A DNA stretch of 64,000 nucleotides from Enterobacteriaceae bacterium RIT714 (GCA_009668015.1 WJYB01000001.1:930001-994000); one strand, 5' to 3'. Counted from the stretch's first letter, positions 49,883 through 62,000 are shown. The notes: generated by a model from the sequence alone, not told the origin. Program-made: numbers and translations.

Positions 49883-51715
49883 TCAATGTTTCAACGAGTA
49901 GTAGATCTTTTCTGCCAGCCCTTGCGAAATACCCGGCACTTTTGCAATTTCCTCTACGCTCGCGTTGAGTAGTCCTTGCAATCCGCCCATGTACTTCAAC
50001 AACATTTGCCGACGTTTTGGTCCAACGCCTTCAATCGTCTCCAGCGTGCTGGTATTTTTGACTTTCGCCCGTTTTTTACGGTGACCACCAATGGCGTGGT
50101 CGTGTGACTCATCGCGAATATGCTGGATCACATGCAGCGCAGGAGAATCTGGCGGTAAATTAAACCCTTCCCCCTCCGGCTCAAAGAAAAGGGTCTCCAG
50201 GCCCGCTTTACGATCGGTTCCTTTTGCCACGCCGAGCAGGAGCGGATGATGTTTATCCCACTCAACATCCAGTTCGGCGAACACCTTTTTAGCCTGACCG
50301 AGCTGCCCTTTCCCGCCGTCGATCAATATCACATCCGGGATTTTGCTGCCTTCAATCGCTTTACCGTAACGACGACGTAAAACCTGATTCATAGCAGCAT
50401 AGTCATCACCGGGCGTAATACCAGTAATGTTATAGCGCCGATACTCAGCGCGCAGTGGGCCGTTAGCATCAAATACCACGCAGGATGCGACCGTCTGTTC
50501 CCCCATCGTGTGGCTGATGTCGAAACATTCCATCCGCTTCACTTCCGGCAATTTGAGAACCGACGCCAGCGCGATAAGACGCTGATGAATAGTCGACTGC
50601 TGAGAAAGCTTAGTGGTGAGCGCAGTTGCAGCATTGGTGCGCGCCAGCTTCAGATAACGCGCGCGATCGCCACGCGGTTTGGTCTGAACATTCACGCGCC
50701 GCCCTGCCAGTTCGGAAAGCGAATCGGCCAGCAACGTTTTATCATTCAGATTAAAGTCGAGCAGGATCTCCGAAGGCAACGTACGCATCTGACTGCCCTG
50801 CAGGTAAAACTGGCCGACAAACGTTTCTACAACTTCACCCAACTCGGTACCGCCCGGTACTTTCGGAAAATAGCTGCGGCTGCCCAACACTTTGCCCTGG
50901 CGAATAAACAGCACATGCACACAGGCCAGCCCGGAATCGAACGAAACACCAATCACATCCAGATCATCGCCGCTATTCGAAACGAACTGTTTTTCCGTGA
51001 CCCGACGCACAGCCTGAATTTGATCGCGAATCCGCGCGGCCTCTTCAAATGCCAGCGCCTGGCTGGCTTTTTCCATCCGCGCAATAAGTTGTGTCAGTAC
51101 CTGATCGTCTTTACCGGCCAGGAACAAACGCACGTAATCCACCTGCTGCGCATATTCCTCTTCGCTGACCAGACCCGCCACGCATGGGCCGAGGCAGCGG
51201 CCAATCTGATACTGCAGACATGGCCGCGAACGGTTGCGATAAACGCTGTTCTCACACTGGCGTACCGGGAAGATCTTTTGCAGCAATGCCAGAGTTTCGC
51301 GCACCGCATAGCCGTTAGGGAATGGGCCAAAATACTCCCCCTTTGCATGTTTCGCCCCACGATGCGTCGCCAGACGCGGATGGGTGTCACTGCTCAGGAA
51401 AATAAACGGATAGGATTTGTCATCGCGCAGCAAGACGTTATAGCGCGGCTGATAAAGTTTGATGTAGTTGTGTTCAAGCAGCAGCGCTTCCGTCTCCGTA
51501 TGGGTAACGGTAACGTCGATTTGCTGAATTTGAGCAACCAGAGCTTCGGTCTTACGGGAGGCAAGATTATTGCGAAAATAGCTCGAAAGACGCTTTTTAA
51601 GGTCTTTTGCCTTGCCCACGTAGATCACCGTTCCGCCAGCGTCATACATTCGATAAACACCGGGCTGGCTGGTAACGGTTTTCAGGAAAGATTTTGAATC
51701 AAACACATCACTCAC
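49883..51715 (-). CDS. uvrC: UvrC, excinuclease ABC subunit C
   Basis: 610 residues, full length. The N-terminal GIY-YIG nuclease domain ([25 protein letters not shown]) makes the 3' cut; a Cys-rich region ([25 protein letters not shown]) follows, then the UvrB-binding UVR motif (about 205-240), the RNase H-like domain making the 5' cut ([28 protein letters not shown]) and tandem helix-hairpin-helix repeats at the end. It overlaps uvrY by four bases, so the two are co-translated as in E. coli. Confidence 0.98.
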   Translation of the reverse strand: MSDVFDSKSFLKTVTSQPGVYRMYDAGGTVIYVGKAKDLKKRLSSYFRNNLASRKTEALVAQIQQIDVTVTHTETEALLLEHNYIKLYQPRYNVLLRDDKSYPFIFLSSDTHPRLATHRGAKHAKGEYFGPFPNGYAVRETLALLQKIFPVRQCENSVYRNRSRPCLQYQIGRCLGPCVAGLVSEEEYAQQVDYVRLFLAGKDDQVLTQLIARMEKASQALAFEEAARIRDQIQAVRRVTEKQFVSNSGDDLDVIGVSFDSGLACVHVLFIRQGKVLGSRSYFPKVPGGTELGEVVETFVGQFYLQGSQMRTLPSEILLDFNLNDKTLLADSLSELAGRRVNVQTKPRGDRARYLKLARTNAATALTTKLSQQSTIHQRLIALASVLKLPEVKRMECFDISHTMGEQTVASCVVFDANGPLRAEYRRYNITGITPGDDYAAMNQVLRRRYGKAIEGSKIPDVILIDGGKGQLGQAKKVFAELDVEWDKHHPLLLGVAKGTDRKAGLETLFFEPEGEGFNLPPDSPALHVIQHIRDESHDHAIGGHRKKRAKVKNTSTLETIEGVGPKRRQMLLKYMGGLQGLLNASVEEIAKVPGISQGLAEKIYYSLKH

Positions 51716-52368
51716 TGACTGGTTAGGGTCTCTGATTTACACAGACCATGACGAATGGCCAGGTGAGTGAGTTCGACATCACCATGAATGTTCAGTTTAC
51801 TGAACATCCGATAGCGGTAGCTGTTCACCGTTTTCGGGCTGAGATTGAGCTGCTCGGAAATCTCATTCACCTTCTGGCCTTTGGTGATCATCAGCATAAT
51901 CTGCAATTCACGCTCAGACAAACTGGCAAACGGCGATCCTGTTTTTTCAGGTTCAATCTGACTTAATGCCATCTGTTGAGCGATATCCGAGGCGATATAA
52001 CGTTGCCCGGCATACACTGAACGGATCGCATTCACCATCTCCTGTGGCGCAGCGCCCTTAGTGAGATAGCCCGCGGCGCCCGCCTGCATCACTTTTGCAG
52101 GCAGCGGATTTTCGGTATGAACGGTAAGCATGATGACTTTGGTATCAACAAAGGCACGCGCAATTTTGCGAGTTGCTTCGAGCCCACCGATGCCGGGCAT
52201 GTTCATATCCATCAACACCACATCGGCGGAGTTGGCACGACACCACTTCACGGCATCTTCACCGCAACAGGCCTCACCGGCCACTTTAATACCCTTTATA
52301 TCTTCAAGTATGCGTCGTATCCCTGCGCGCACCAGTTCGTGGTCATCAACAAGAAGGACGTTGATCAA
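51712..52368 (-). CDS. uvrY: UvrY, response regulator of BarA (GacA homologue)
   Basis: 218 residues: a receiver domain with Asp8, Asp9 and phosphoacceptor Asp54 (VLMDMNMPG), then a LuxR-type DNA-binding domain ([32 protein letters not shown]). Phosphorylated by BarA, it activates csrB and csrC and so affects carbon flow, biofilm and motility. It precedes and overlaps uvrC. Confidence 0.98.
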   Translation of the reverse strand: MINVLLVDDHELVRAGIRRILEDIKGIKVAGEACCGEDAVKWCRANSADVVLMDMNMPGIGGLEATRKIARAFVDTKVIMLTVHTENPLPAKVMQAGAAGYLTKGAAPQEMVNAIRSVYAGQRYIASDIAQQMALSQIEPEKTGSPFASLSERELQIMLMITKGQKVNEISEQLNLSPKTVNSYRYRMFSKLNIHGDVELTHLAIRHGLCKSETLTSQ

Positions 52369-52837
52369 GGGAAATGTCTCCAGAAATAGGGATAACGCAA
52401 CTGACTGCTAATTCGTTTATATTAACGTTTTTCGACGCAACTTTAAAACGCTAAAAAACACGCCATTCGATTCCGTTCTCATTTTTCTGGAAATTAGCCT
52501 GTACAGCGAGTGGAAAGATAAACCCAGCCACACGGGTGATTCGCCGCTATTTTTAAGCGCCTTGATTCAAAAAGTTACGAAAAAACAGCCCGCTTTCCTT
52601 TCAAAAACCCAGCCTATATTTTTGTAACAACAATTAACAGAAGCCAAACCAGCTATAAACAAATCAGGCATGTTAAATACATTATTGAGATAAAATTCAT
52701 TTTTGTTTATCGGAATAAACATAGCCGCAAATTGGACAAAAAATAACCACTGCTATTTTTGCGCTGGCTTGTGCTATACTCCGCCGCCATAACTTTCATC
52801 GTCGCGTACAAGCGCAGTTTTGTAATGAGGAATATAA
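52369..52837. promoter_or_regulatory. Divergent region between uvrY and yecF
   Basis: About 470 bases with no gene. TGTGCTATACT at about 52770-52780 is a good extended -10 element about 57 bases before yecF. Nothing certain was seen for uvrY. The middle part is AT-rich. Confidence 0.45.
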
Positions 52838-53062
52838 ATGAGCACACCTGAATTCGCCACCGCAGAAAATAACCAGGAACTGGCGCAGGAAGTATCCTGT
52901 CTGAAGGCACTGCTGACGCTGATGCTTCAGGCTATGGGCCAGGCCGATGCGGGTCGTGTGATCATTAAGATGGAAAAACAAATCGCGCAGATGGAAGACC
53001 AGGCGCAGGCTGACGTATTTTCTGGCACAGTTAAGCAAATTAAACAGGCCTACCGTCAGTAA
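52838..53062 (+). CDS. yecF: YecF, small helical protein (DUF2594)
   Basis: 74 residues matching E. coli Yec[21 protein letters not shown] onward, with a predicted helical body ([29 protein letters not shown]). GAGGAAT precedes the ATG. The function is unknown; the E. coli gene is SdiA-linked by position. A terminator shared with sdiA follows. Confidence 0.92.
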   Translation: MSTPEFATAENNQELAQEVSCLKALLTLMLQAMGQADAGRVIIKMEKQIAQMEDQAQADVFSGTVKQIKQAYRQ

Positions 53063-53065
53063 AAA

Positions 53066-53100
53066 AGAAACGGCTGAACGCATCGCCTTCAGCCGTTTTC
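53066..53100. terminator. Terminator between yecF and sdiA
   Basis: AAACGGCTGAA (53068-53078) pairs with TTCAGCCGTTT (53088-53098) around a nine-base loop, with A- and T-rich flanks. Confidence 0.85.
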
Positions 53101-53128
53101 GTGTCTGGCACGCAGAACAATGTTGTCG

Positions 53129-53851
53129 TCAGATGAATCCCGTCGCCGCCGCATAGCAGGCAATCTGCGTTTTGTTAGGCGCATTAAACTTCTTCTGCAT
53201 ATTCTTCTGATGAAAATTCACCGTATTCTCTGAGATCGAAAGAATAATCGCGATTTCAGCCGATGTTTTACCTTCTGCTGTCCATTTAAGAATTTCTTTC
53301 TCGCGCTTACTGAATTTCATCTCCGGTGGCATCACCATTTCATGCTCAAATCGCAGCAATGCCGTCAGCGCCATTTGCACTAGCATTTGCAGGCGTAACT
53401 CTATTTCTTCGCTGTTCATCATTTTGCCAAACTGGCTGGCACGGGAAACAGAAAGAAAACCTAACGCATGATTAGGCAACATCAAACACTGGGTAATTCC
53501 CTTGCGTATACCATGGTCGCGCGCGCCATCCCATAACGGTTGCGCTTCGGCAAATAAGGTATCCGTCCAGGGCAAATGTCCCTGAATGAAATTCTCACTT
53601 TTTAATACCGGATCAATGGCGAAATAATTCTCCGATTGATATTGCGCCATCCATTCAGCCGGGTAGCTGGAATGGACCGAAATTTTAGGACGTGTAAACG
53701 GAACCGGGTGACGAACACAGAGTGAGAAATAATCGAATTCCAGAGCCTGTGTTTGCTGCTGGAGTTCCTGATACACCTCGTCTGCTGTTCCCATTTCCTG
53801 GAAACGAAGGAAGCAATTCCGCCGCCATGTAAAAAAGTCTGTATCCCTCAT
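53129..53851 (-). CDS. sdiA: SdiA, LuxR-type acyl-homoserine lactone receptor
   Basis: The ATG at 53851 (MRDTDFFTWRRNCFLRF) gives 240 residues as in E. coli; the frame runs 69 codons further up without similarity. Residues about 15-165 are the autoinducer-binding domain (FDYFSLCVRHPVPFTRPK, NYFAIDPVL, GFLSVSRAS). Residues about 175-240 are the LuxR helix-turn-helix (FSKREKEILKWTAEGKTSAEIA). No luxI-type synthase is in the window, so it is a solo receptor for signals from other species. The ribosome site is weak. Confidence 0.96.
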   Translation of the reverse strand: MRDTDFFTWRRNCFLRFQEMGTADEVYQELQQQTQALEFDYFSLCVRHPVPFTRPKISVHSSYPAEWMAQYQSENYFAIDPVLKSENFIQGHLPWTDTLFAEAQPLWDGARDHGIRKGITQCLMLPNHALGFLSVSRASQFGKMMNSEEIELRLQMLVQMALTALLRFEHEMVMPPEMKFSKREKEILKWTAEGKTSAEIAIILSISENTVNFHQKNMQKKFNAPNKTQIACYAAATGFI

Positions 53852-54028
53852 ACTTACTAAATGAAGCCCCTGATAAAGATAATCATTATTATGGTGAATA
53901 TAACCTAACACATAAAACTTATTTATATATACAAAATATCGCCTCAAGTGAGAATAACTTTCGTTTGACTCCAGCCTGAGCACTGATCTTAGAATAAATA
54001 GCTTATGATTTTGCGACTTAAGAGAAAT

Positions 54029-54061
54029 AATTTGCTCCAGATGACAATTCTGGAGCAAATT
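54029..54061 (-). terminator. Hairpin terminator after tcyN
   Basis: AATTTGCTCCAG (54029-54040) is exactly complementary to CTGGAGCAAATT (54050-54061); on the minus strand it is followed by ATTTCTC. It is 12 bases past the tcyN stop. Confidence 0.75.
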
Positions 54062-54073
54062 AGCCCGGACAGG

Positions 54074-54826
54074 CTATCGCGTCAGGAATTTTTCGAGGAA
54101 CTGTTGTGTGCGCGGATGTTGTGGACTGGTAAACAGCGCTTTTGCGGGCCCCTGTTCCACAATACGCCCCTGGTCCATGAAGATCGCCCGGTCAGCCACA
54201 TCCCGTGCAAAACCCATTTCATGCGTGACGATCACCAGCGTACGCTTCTCCTGCGCGAGCTGCCGGATGGTATTCAGAACCTCTCCGACCAGTTCGGGAT
54301 CGAGCGCCGACGTGGGTTCGTCAAACAGGATCACATCCGGGCGCATCGCCAGCGCACGGGCAATCGCCACCCGCTGCTGTTGTCCGCCCGACAGACGGCG
54401 AGGATAGCTGGTCTCCTTGCCGGAGAGCCCCACTTTAGCCAGCAGTTCGCGCGCACGCGCCGTCGCTTCCTCTTTCGGCTCACCTTTTACGATGACCGGC
54501 CCTTCAATAATATTTTCCAGCACCGTGCGATGCGGGAACAGATTAAAGCTCTGAAACACAAATCCCACATGCTGGCGCAGACGGCGAATCAGCCCTTTTT
54601 GCTGCCCGAGAGATTTTCCGGTATCAATGGTGATATCACCGACGCGGATAGTTCCGCCCTCCGGCTGCTCAAGTAAATTTATACTGCGCAGCAGCGTGGT
54701 CTTACCCGAACCGCTGGGCCCGATAATCGCGACCACTTCCCCCTCTTGCACTTCAAGATCAATTCCATGCAACACCGTTTGTCCGTGGAATTTCTTAACC
54801 AGGTTTTTGACGTCAATCGCACTCAT
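54074..54826 (-). CDS. tcyN: TcyN (YecC), cystine ABC transporter ATPase
   Basis: 250 residues of the polar amino acid ABC family: Walker A GPSGSGKTT, Q-loop VFQSFNLFPH, signature LSGGQQQR, Walker B VILFDEPTSALDPE and switch His VTHEM. It energises L-cystine uptake with TcyL and the binding protein FliY (TcyJ). It overlaps tcyL by four bases. Confidence 0.96.
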   Translation of the reverse strand: MSAIDVKNLVKKFHGQTVLHGIDLEVQEGEVVAIIGPSGSGKTTLLRSINLLEQPEGGTIRVGDITIDTGKSLGQQKGLIRRLRQHVGFVFQSFNLFPHRTVLENIIEGPVIVKGEPKEEATARARELLAKVGLSGKETSYPRRLSGGQQQRVAIARALAMRPDVILFDEPTSALDPELVGEVLNTIRQLAQEKRTLVIVTHEMGFARDVADRAIFMDQGRIVEQGPAKALFTSPQHPRTQQFLEKFLTR

Positions 54827-55491
54827 TTCGGATCTCGCTCCTGGCGGTTAAGCTGGTTTTCAAAATAGTTCTGCAACGCCGACAGCACCGTGGCCATTAC
54901 CCAGTAAATCAGCGATGCCGCCAGATACATGGTAAAGACCTCCAGGGTACGCGAGGTGATCAGCTGCGCCTGACGGAACAGTTCAGGCACCTGAATCGTT
55001 GCCGCGAGAGAAGTGTCTTTAACCAGACTGATAAAACTGTTGCTGAGCGGGGGTAACGCCACTCGCGCCGCCTGCGGAAGAATGGCGCGACGCAGCGTTT
55101 GCCATGGGGTCATCCCGATACTGGCGGCGGCTTCCCACTGACCTTTATCAATAGAGGAGATCGCCGCGCGCAGCGTCTCCGAAGTATAAGCCGCGGTGTT
55201 CAGGGAAAGACCAATCATCGCCGCCGGGATCGGATCAAGCTCGATGCCGAACTGCGGCAGACCGTAGTAGATCATAAAGAGCTGGGCGATCAGCGGCGTG
55301 CCACGAAAAATGGAAATGTAAAAACGCGCCAGCCAGCGTACCGGCAGAATTGGCGACATGCGCATTAACGCCAGCACAAAACCCAGCACCAGGCCAAAGA
55401 ACATCCCCCCCAGACTGAGCTGGAGCGTAAACACGGCCCCCTTCAGCAGGTAGGGCAGTGAATCAATAACCAACTGAATACTTTCTTGCAT
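54823..55491 (-). CDS. tcyL: TcyL (YecS), cystine ABC transporter permease
   Basis: 222 residues, a polar amino acid permease with about five membrane helices and the EAA loop (AASIGMTPWQTLRRAILPQAAR). It pairs with TcyN. It lies 19 bases after dcyD and overlaps tcyN. Confidence 0.96.
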   Translation of the reverse strand: MQESIQLVIDSLPYLLKGAVFTLQLSLGGMFFGLVLGFVLALMRMSPILPVRWLARFYISIFRGTPLIAQLFMIYYGLPQFGIELDPIPAAMIGLSLNTAAYTSETLRAAISSIDKGQWEAAASIGMTPWQTLRRAILPQAARVALPPLSNSFISLVKDTSLAATIQVPELFRQAQLITSRTLEVFTMYLAASLIYWVMATVLSALQNYFENQLNRQERDPK

Positions 55492-55510
55492 TATGTTTTA
55501 GACCCGCAGG

Positions 55511-56512
<1,002 letters not shown>

Positions 56513-56561
56513 TCAGACTCAATTTGATATTTTTCATTATGCACGCAGACGCATAAGAAAT

Positions 56562-56591
56562 AAAAAAGGCGCTTTTGAAAGCGCCTTTTTT
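56562..56591 (-). terminator. Terminator between fliY and dcyD
   Basis: A 14-pair stem around AAGGCGCTTT / AAAGCGCCTT with a two-base loop, A-rich and T-rich at its base. It ends most fliY transcripts before dcyD-tcyL-tcyN. Confidence 0.9.
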
Positions 56592-56604
56592 TGCCGGGCA
56601 AAAC

Positions 56605-57405
56605 TTATTGAGTGACGTCTGCGCCGAACCACTTCTCAGAGAGCGCTTTCAGCGTACCGTCTTTTTGCATCTCAGCGATGGCACCGTCGATAGCCTTGAC
56701 CAGATCTTCGTTGTCCTTACGGATCGCCACACCCGCTTCCTGACGGGAGAACGCCTCACCGGCAACAGCCAGCGTATCTTTGGTTTTCTTCACCAGGTCC
56801 AGCGCGGCAAGGCGATCGACCAGGATGGCATCAATACGGCCAACGCGCAGATCCTGATATTTGGTCGGGTCATCATCATAAGTGCGGATATCCACGCCCT
56901 GCACGTTCTGGCGCAACCACTCTTCGTAGTTAGTGCCTAACCCCACGCCCACTTTTTTACCTTTCAGATCGGCAGCCGTTTTGATGGAGTCTTCATTACC
57001 TTTCTTCACCAGCGCCTGAATACCGGACACCGTGTACGGCGTCGAGAAATCATATTTCTTCTTGCGCTCGTCAGAGATGGTGACCTGGTTGATCACCACG
57101 TCGATACGTTTGGAGTCCAGAGACGCCAGCATCCCGTCCCATTTGGTCGGTTTCAGCGAGGCTTTAACGCCCAGGTGCTTCGCCAGCTCCTCGGCAAACT
57201 CCACTTCGAAACCCGTCAGTTTGCCGTCATCTCCCTGGAAGCTGAACGGAGGATAGGTCCCTTCCAGCCCCACCAGCAGCGTGCCGCGCTCTTTGACTTT
57301 ATTCAGCAAATTTTCAGCGGCGAACGTTTTCACGCTCATCCCTGCGACCAGCGCCACAGCCATGACGCCCATCAGTGCCTGACGACCCAGAAGTGCTAAT
57401 TTCAT
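56605..57405 (-). CDS. fliY: FliY (TcyJ), periplasmic cystine-binding protein
   Basis: The ATG at 57405 (MKLALLGRQALMGV) gives 266 residues as in E. coli; GGGG lies upstream. The signal peptide ends KTFA, then the type 3 solute-binding fold: LVGLEGTYPPFSFQGDDGKLTGFEVEFAEELA, DVVINQVTISDERKK and VGVGLGTNYEEW. It binds L-cystine and related compounds. Despite the name it is not a flagellar part. It is downstream of fliZ. Confidence 0.97.
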   Translation of the reverse strand: MKLALLGRQALMGVMAVALVAGMSVKTFAAENLLNKVKERGTLLVGLEGTYPPFSFQGDDGKLTGFEVEFAEELAKHLGVKASLKPTKWDGMLASLDSKRIDVVINQVTISDERKKKYDFSTPYTVSGIQALVKKGNEDSIKTAADLKGKKVGVGLGTNYEEWLRQNVQGVDIRTYDDDPTKYQDLRVGRIDAILVDRLAALDLVKKTKDTLAVAGEAFSRQEAGVAIRKDNEDLVKAIDGAIAEMQKDGTLKALSEKWFGADVTQ

Positions 57406-57490
57406 AGTTACCCCGATAGAGTGATTTTTCGAGTAGTGTAAGGCTTTCGCCAGTGACGTCAAAGGCGACTGCGCTACATCTTATTCATTT

Positions 57491-58042
57491 TTAATATATA
57501 TCAGAAGTCGTTCCGGCGTAGACTTTCTGCTTAATCACTCCTGGCATCTGCGCTTTATATTGCGCGTACTTGCGCAGCGCAATGCGATAGTTGTTGGTGC
57601 TGGTCGCAGGCAGCCACGGTTCCAGATTTTCATCCAGATAGCCGGTGCTTAGCAGATCGCGGGAAATATTTTGCACGGTAAGATGTTGCCCAAGACGACG
57701 CAGGCGCACGACATATTCGCGCACGGTGCCGTGACTCATCTCGGTTTGCTCAAACAGGAATTGTTTAAAGCCAATAATATCGAAGAAGTCGCTCTGCTCT
57801 TTGCAATGCAGATCGCCACAGAACCGGCACAAAGCCACCCATTCCTGCTGCTCTTCCTGCCACGCGGATTCATCCATCAGGGTGTCGAGACGGGAGATCG
57901 CAATCTTGTTCACGATTTCGCCACGGCGGACCAGGGTGATACGATCAAGTAACTTATTGCAATGGGCGCAATGGGTCTGGCTATGTTTAAAGTCTTTCAG
58001 GTAGCGGCTTAGAGGCCGTCTTTTAGATTGCTGCACCGTCAT
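57491..58042 (-). CDS. fliZ: FliZ, flagellar/RpoS regulatory protein
   Basis: 183 residues. It resembles phage integrase core-binding domains, with helix-rich C-terminal part (SHGTVREYVVRLRRLGQHL). The N-terminal half has Cys pairs CAHCNK and CRFCGDLHC that could bind zinc. FliZ competes with RpoS at promoters and stabilises FlhDC activity in Salmonella, delaying curli and adhesion while cells swim. It lies 54 bases after fliA. Confidence 0.95.
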   Translation of the reverse strand: MTVQQSKRRPLSRYLKDFKHSQTHCAHCNKLLDRITLVRRGEIVNKIAISRLDTLMDESAWQEEQQEWVALCRFCGDLHCKEQSDFFDIIGFKQFLFEQTEMSHGTVREYVVRLRRLGQHLTVQNISRDLLSTGYLDENLEPWLPATSTNNYRIALRKYAQYKAQMPGVIKQKVYAGTTSDIY

Positions 58043-58096
58043 GATAACTCCTGGTTGTCAATACGTTGTGCGGCACTTTTCGGGCGAATAAATCAC

Positions 58097-58816
58097 CTAT
58101 AACTTACCCAGCTTGGTACGTAAGCGTTTAATGGCCTGGCTGTGCAACTGGCTCACCCGTGACTCCCCTACTTCCAGAACCGCGCCGATCTCCTTAAGAT
58201 TCAGCTCTTCCTGGTAATAAAGGGTTAACACCAATTGTTCACGTTCCGGTAAAGCTTCAATCGCTTCCATCACGCGCTGGCGTAAATTACCTTCCAGTAA
58301 ATGGTGTAACGGGTTTTCTTGCTGGTTCTCATCGGTCACCAGCTCGATACTATCGCCATGCTCTTCACGCCACTCATCGTAAGAGAAGAGTTGGCTGTTA
58401 TTGGTATCGAGCAACATCTGGCGATAGTCTTCAACAGCAATACCCAGACGCTCCGCCACTTCAGTTTCCGTCGCGTTACGTCCCAGCTCCTGTTCCAGTT
58501 GTCCCATCGCATGCGCCACTTCGCGCGCGTTGCGGCGAACGCTGCGCGGCACCCAGTCGCGGCTACGCAGCTCGTCCAGCATCGCACCACGAATACGCTG
58601 TACTGCGTAAGTCGTAAATGCCGTTCCTTGCAGAGCGTCGTATCGGTCAACCGCATTCAATAACCCGATACCGCCCGCCTGTAGCAGGTCGTCCAGTTCC
58701 ACACTCGCCGGCAATCGCACCTGGAGGCGCAATGCTTCGTGACGCACCAGCGGAACATAACGCTGCCACAGCGAGTGTTTATCCATTACACCTTCAGCGG
58801 TATAGAGTGAATTCAC
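58097..58816 (-). CDS. fliA: FliA, sigma-28 factor for flagellar class 3 genes
   Basis: 239 residues, as in E. coli, starting MNSLYTAEGVMDKHSLWQRY. Region 2 (DDLLQAGGIGLLNAVDRYDALQGTAFTTYAVQRIRGAMLDELR) binds the -10, and region 4 (LNLKEIGAVLEVGESRVSQLHSQAIKRL) the -35. Its consensus sites are visible before tar, inside flhC for motA, and before fliA itself. FlgM holds it inactive until the hook is complete. It starts the fliAZY operon. Confidence 0.98.
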   Translation of the reverse strand: MNSLYTAEGVMDKHSLWQRYVPLVRHEALRLQVRLPASVELDDLLQAGGIGLLNAVDRYDALQGTAFTTYAVQRIRGAMLDELRSRDWVPRSVRRNAREVAHAMGQLEQELGRNATETEVAERLGIAVEDYRQMLLDTNNSQLFSYDEWREEHGDSIELVTDENQQENPLHHLLEGNLRQRVMEAIEALPEREQLVLTLYYQEELNLKEIGAVLEVGESRVSQLHSQAIKRLRTKLGKL

Positions 58817-58841
58817 GATAAACAGCCCTGCGTTAATTGAG

Positions 58842-58849
58842 TTATCGGC
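58842..58849 (-). promoter_or_regulatory. FliA autoregulatory -10 element upstream of fliA
   Basis: GCCGATAA on the minus strand, about 26 bases before the fliA start. The expected -35 position (TCCAGAAT) matches only half of TAAAGTTT, so it is a weak sigma-28 site alongside the class 2 promoter. Confidence 0.6.
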
Positions 58850-59035
58850 ATGATTATCCGATTCTGGAGGGCGTTCAATTGGATGAATAGTGGGTGAAAT
58901 GTGGGGTTATTTGGGGGGTAACCTGAAAACAGAGGTTAATAGTAGTTAATGCGACATCGAATGGGCTACCTGTTACACGAAATTTTATAATTCAGAGAGT
59001 ACTGCACAACGACTTAACCCACATATTGAAAAGTA

Positions 59036-59068
59036 ATAACGCCCTTTAAATTTATTAAAGGGCGTTAT
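59036..59068 (-). terminator. Terminator of the giant glycosyltransferase gene
   Basis: A 14-pair stem around ATAACGCCCTTTAA with a five-base loop, 23 bases past the stop, followed on the minus strand by TTACTTTTC. Confidence 0.85.
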
Positions 59069-59090
59069 AAAACGACTTTAAGTTATTCGA

Positions 59091-62000
59091 TTAAACATGC
59101 TTCTCAAATAAGTATGTGGCTGTAGCATTAAAGCGATTTGTTGCTAAATAACTAAATTTTGCCAAAAACGCCGCTATTTCATCATACTCAGGTTTTGTAG
59201 CAGCTTCTATATATAATACAGGGCAATGATATTCAAGCGTTTTGACAGCACCACGAAGGACCTCCATCTCCATCCCCTCAACATCGATTTTGATAACTGA
59301 GATTGAATTTTGCGGTTCTTTCTCAACAATCGAATCTAATGTAGATATTTTCACCTTACCTTTTTTATCAATTTCTAATTTCGTCATCCCGATATTTTTA
59401 TCATCAACAGCCCCTAACTTTGCCGTTGTTTCGTAGCTACCCAACCCCATTTTAAATGGTATCACTTTATCATTCAAAAAATTCAAACCAATATTTTTTG
59501 ACAAAGTTTCATATACTTCACTTTGAGGTTCAAAAGAAAGAACCTTACCAGCCTCACAAAACAGGCCAAAGTAGACTGAGTGATTGCCAATGTTTGCGCC
59601 AATATCGAGAATAGTAGAACCGGGATTGGTTCTATTCGCAATATCTGCCAACATATCAGCTTCATAAAAGTCACGATTTTTCTTAACGAGATTTTGTATA
59701 TGATCAGATTTATTTGGCAAATATAATGAAACCATTTTCTTAGCATAGGAGAAGGTGAACATATCACTTTCATCAAAAATTTTCTGACCATGATTTTTAT
59801 TTTCGGCCTCGAAACCATAATGAGAAATCATGTTTCCAATGCACATATCATTTGCGTTTCTCAATACATTGTCGTGCCACAACGCATTGTTTGAAACGCC
59901 TTTCCACTCTAAAAGTTTAAAACCAGCATTAGCAAACTTGAATTTAACGCCATTTAATCTGCACATCCAATAAAGCCAAACATCATCAGCATTTGGAGAA
60001 AGCTTTTCAAAAATATCTTTATTAATAACATCAGGATAAAAACAGTGAGGAGGGTATAATACCCCGGCACCAGAGGTGGGAAATACCAAACTAGAAACAT
60101 CCGATGAGAGGGTATAATTCCATTCCCACTGTTTGTAAGGTTTAGGCAAACCATCCTTTTCGAGGCTGATTTTATGCACCCGGTGCGCTACGACTGTTTT
60201 ATAATCACCATCCCACGCAGCAACGAGCTTTTCTAGCCAATCGCTTTCGTATGATAAATCATCATCTGCCGTCACGATGAAAGCATTAGGTTCTTCAATC
60301 AATGTTGGAACGATTTTTTTGTACGACCGAATATCTTCGTAATATTTTATCTCAATGCCTTTCGCAGTATAGGTTAACACGCTTTCTGGAACAAGATGGC
60401 GTTCGGAATCTGCCAGCCACAGTATAATACGATCCGCTTTAACCGTCTGTTTCACCAAGCATTCTAGAGTGTATTGCAGTGTATTAAAGCGCTTATGCCA
60501 TGAGGTTAAAGTCACAATCAGTTTTTGTGGTAGCGTGTGTTTACGCTGTAGTGTTTCTGCAATTTTGTGAGGAACTAAAACCTCATTAATATATTTCTCT
60601 GCACGTCCATTCGAGTTATCCTGAAGCATTTGAGCCGCAACATCATGCAAGCCATAGACCACATGCGTGACAAATGCTAATTTTTCAATTTGAGCACCAT
60701 CTAGATTACGTAATCTGTGTTCATCAGGGATAAATACCGCTTTCGCCGACACCATCTGCGTTGATGGCAAAGTCTCAACGTGTGAAAAAACTTTTGGTGC
60801 GCCGTGCTCAACGTCTGTGAAACAATGGAATGCAAAGCCTAACTTAGTAAGCGCAGTAGTAATCGCATCCAGCGACATTTGCCCTTGGTGTGTATTCAAA
60901 AAAGCTATTTTGACTTCAATAGTCAGGCATTCCCGTAGAATGCGAGATCCATATTCGAACACAGGAGCAAGATCGAATTTATTATCCAGAACGAACAGAT
61001 CAACTTTTTCTAACCCATGAATATTATCTAACTTCGATGTTTGAGCATGTAACTCAACAAGGATTTCTGCACCAGGTGTGTGCGTTAGGTTCAGTGGTTT
61101 TAGCGTGCTACTAAGCCGATTATCCATACACATATAAACTGGCGCAAGTTCGCCGTTACCAAGTGTATGTAGTTTGATGTGCTGCATTGATTTCTTGCGT
61201 GGCGGCAGGTGCTTGTCTTCTACTATTCCAAGCGTATCCATAATGATAAAGAAGAATGAATCAAGCTCCGTTAGGCTAATGAATTTATTACCTGTCGTAA
61301 AACTGCCCCCAACGTCCATGACAATAACTTTACCCTCAAGCTGGAAGGAGAAATCATCACTTTCGTTCTTTTTCGCCATAAAATCAGCATCTTCCGGCAT
61401 ACGCAGCTCAACTGGCTGGTAGTCATCAAGGAAATAGGGTGCAGCGTCGTGGCGCAAGGTTAGTGCCTCAGGCTTTTTTCCTTCACAGTAACGTTGCCAT
61501 ACGGCGCGCATTGCTTGTGAGAAGTGTGTTGCATAGCGCTGACCATCGCATACTGGCGATGCAATTAAGATCTCACGCATATTGTTGCGAATAATTTCCA
61601 GACTCTGGAGATCCCGCGTCAGTCCAACGGTGATATCTATAAAGTTTTGCCAGTCGGTAGCCACCAATTCCTGCAAACCGGCATTAACCAGGTGAGAAGC
61701 TGAGTGTCGGCCGGCAAAGGTCGGCCCCGGAAGTGTAACCACGGGCACACCCATCGCCAGGGCTTCACAGGTCGTCAGACCGCCGGAGTAAGGCCAAGGA
61801 TCTAAAGCGATGTCGACATCGTTATAACAGGTCAGCAACGCCAGGTGAGGCGCCATTCCTTCGATACGCACGCGCTCGCGCGCAATACCGTGGTCTTCAA
61901 GAGTGGTTAAAACACGCTCTTTTAAATTCTCATTATCGAAGTTAAAACTTTTCAGGAACAGCCTGGAATCCGGCACGCTGTGCAGCAGCGCAGCCCATTG

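Noticed and set aside
50510-51697. 395-codon plus-strand open frame antisense to uvrC
   Set aside because: uvrC is complete and conserved on the other strand; the antisense frame has no ribosome site or recognisable protein sequence and is a codon-bias shadow.
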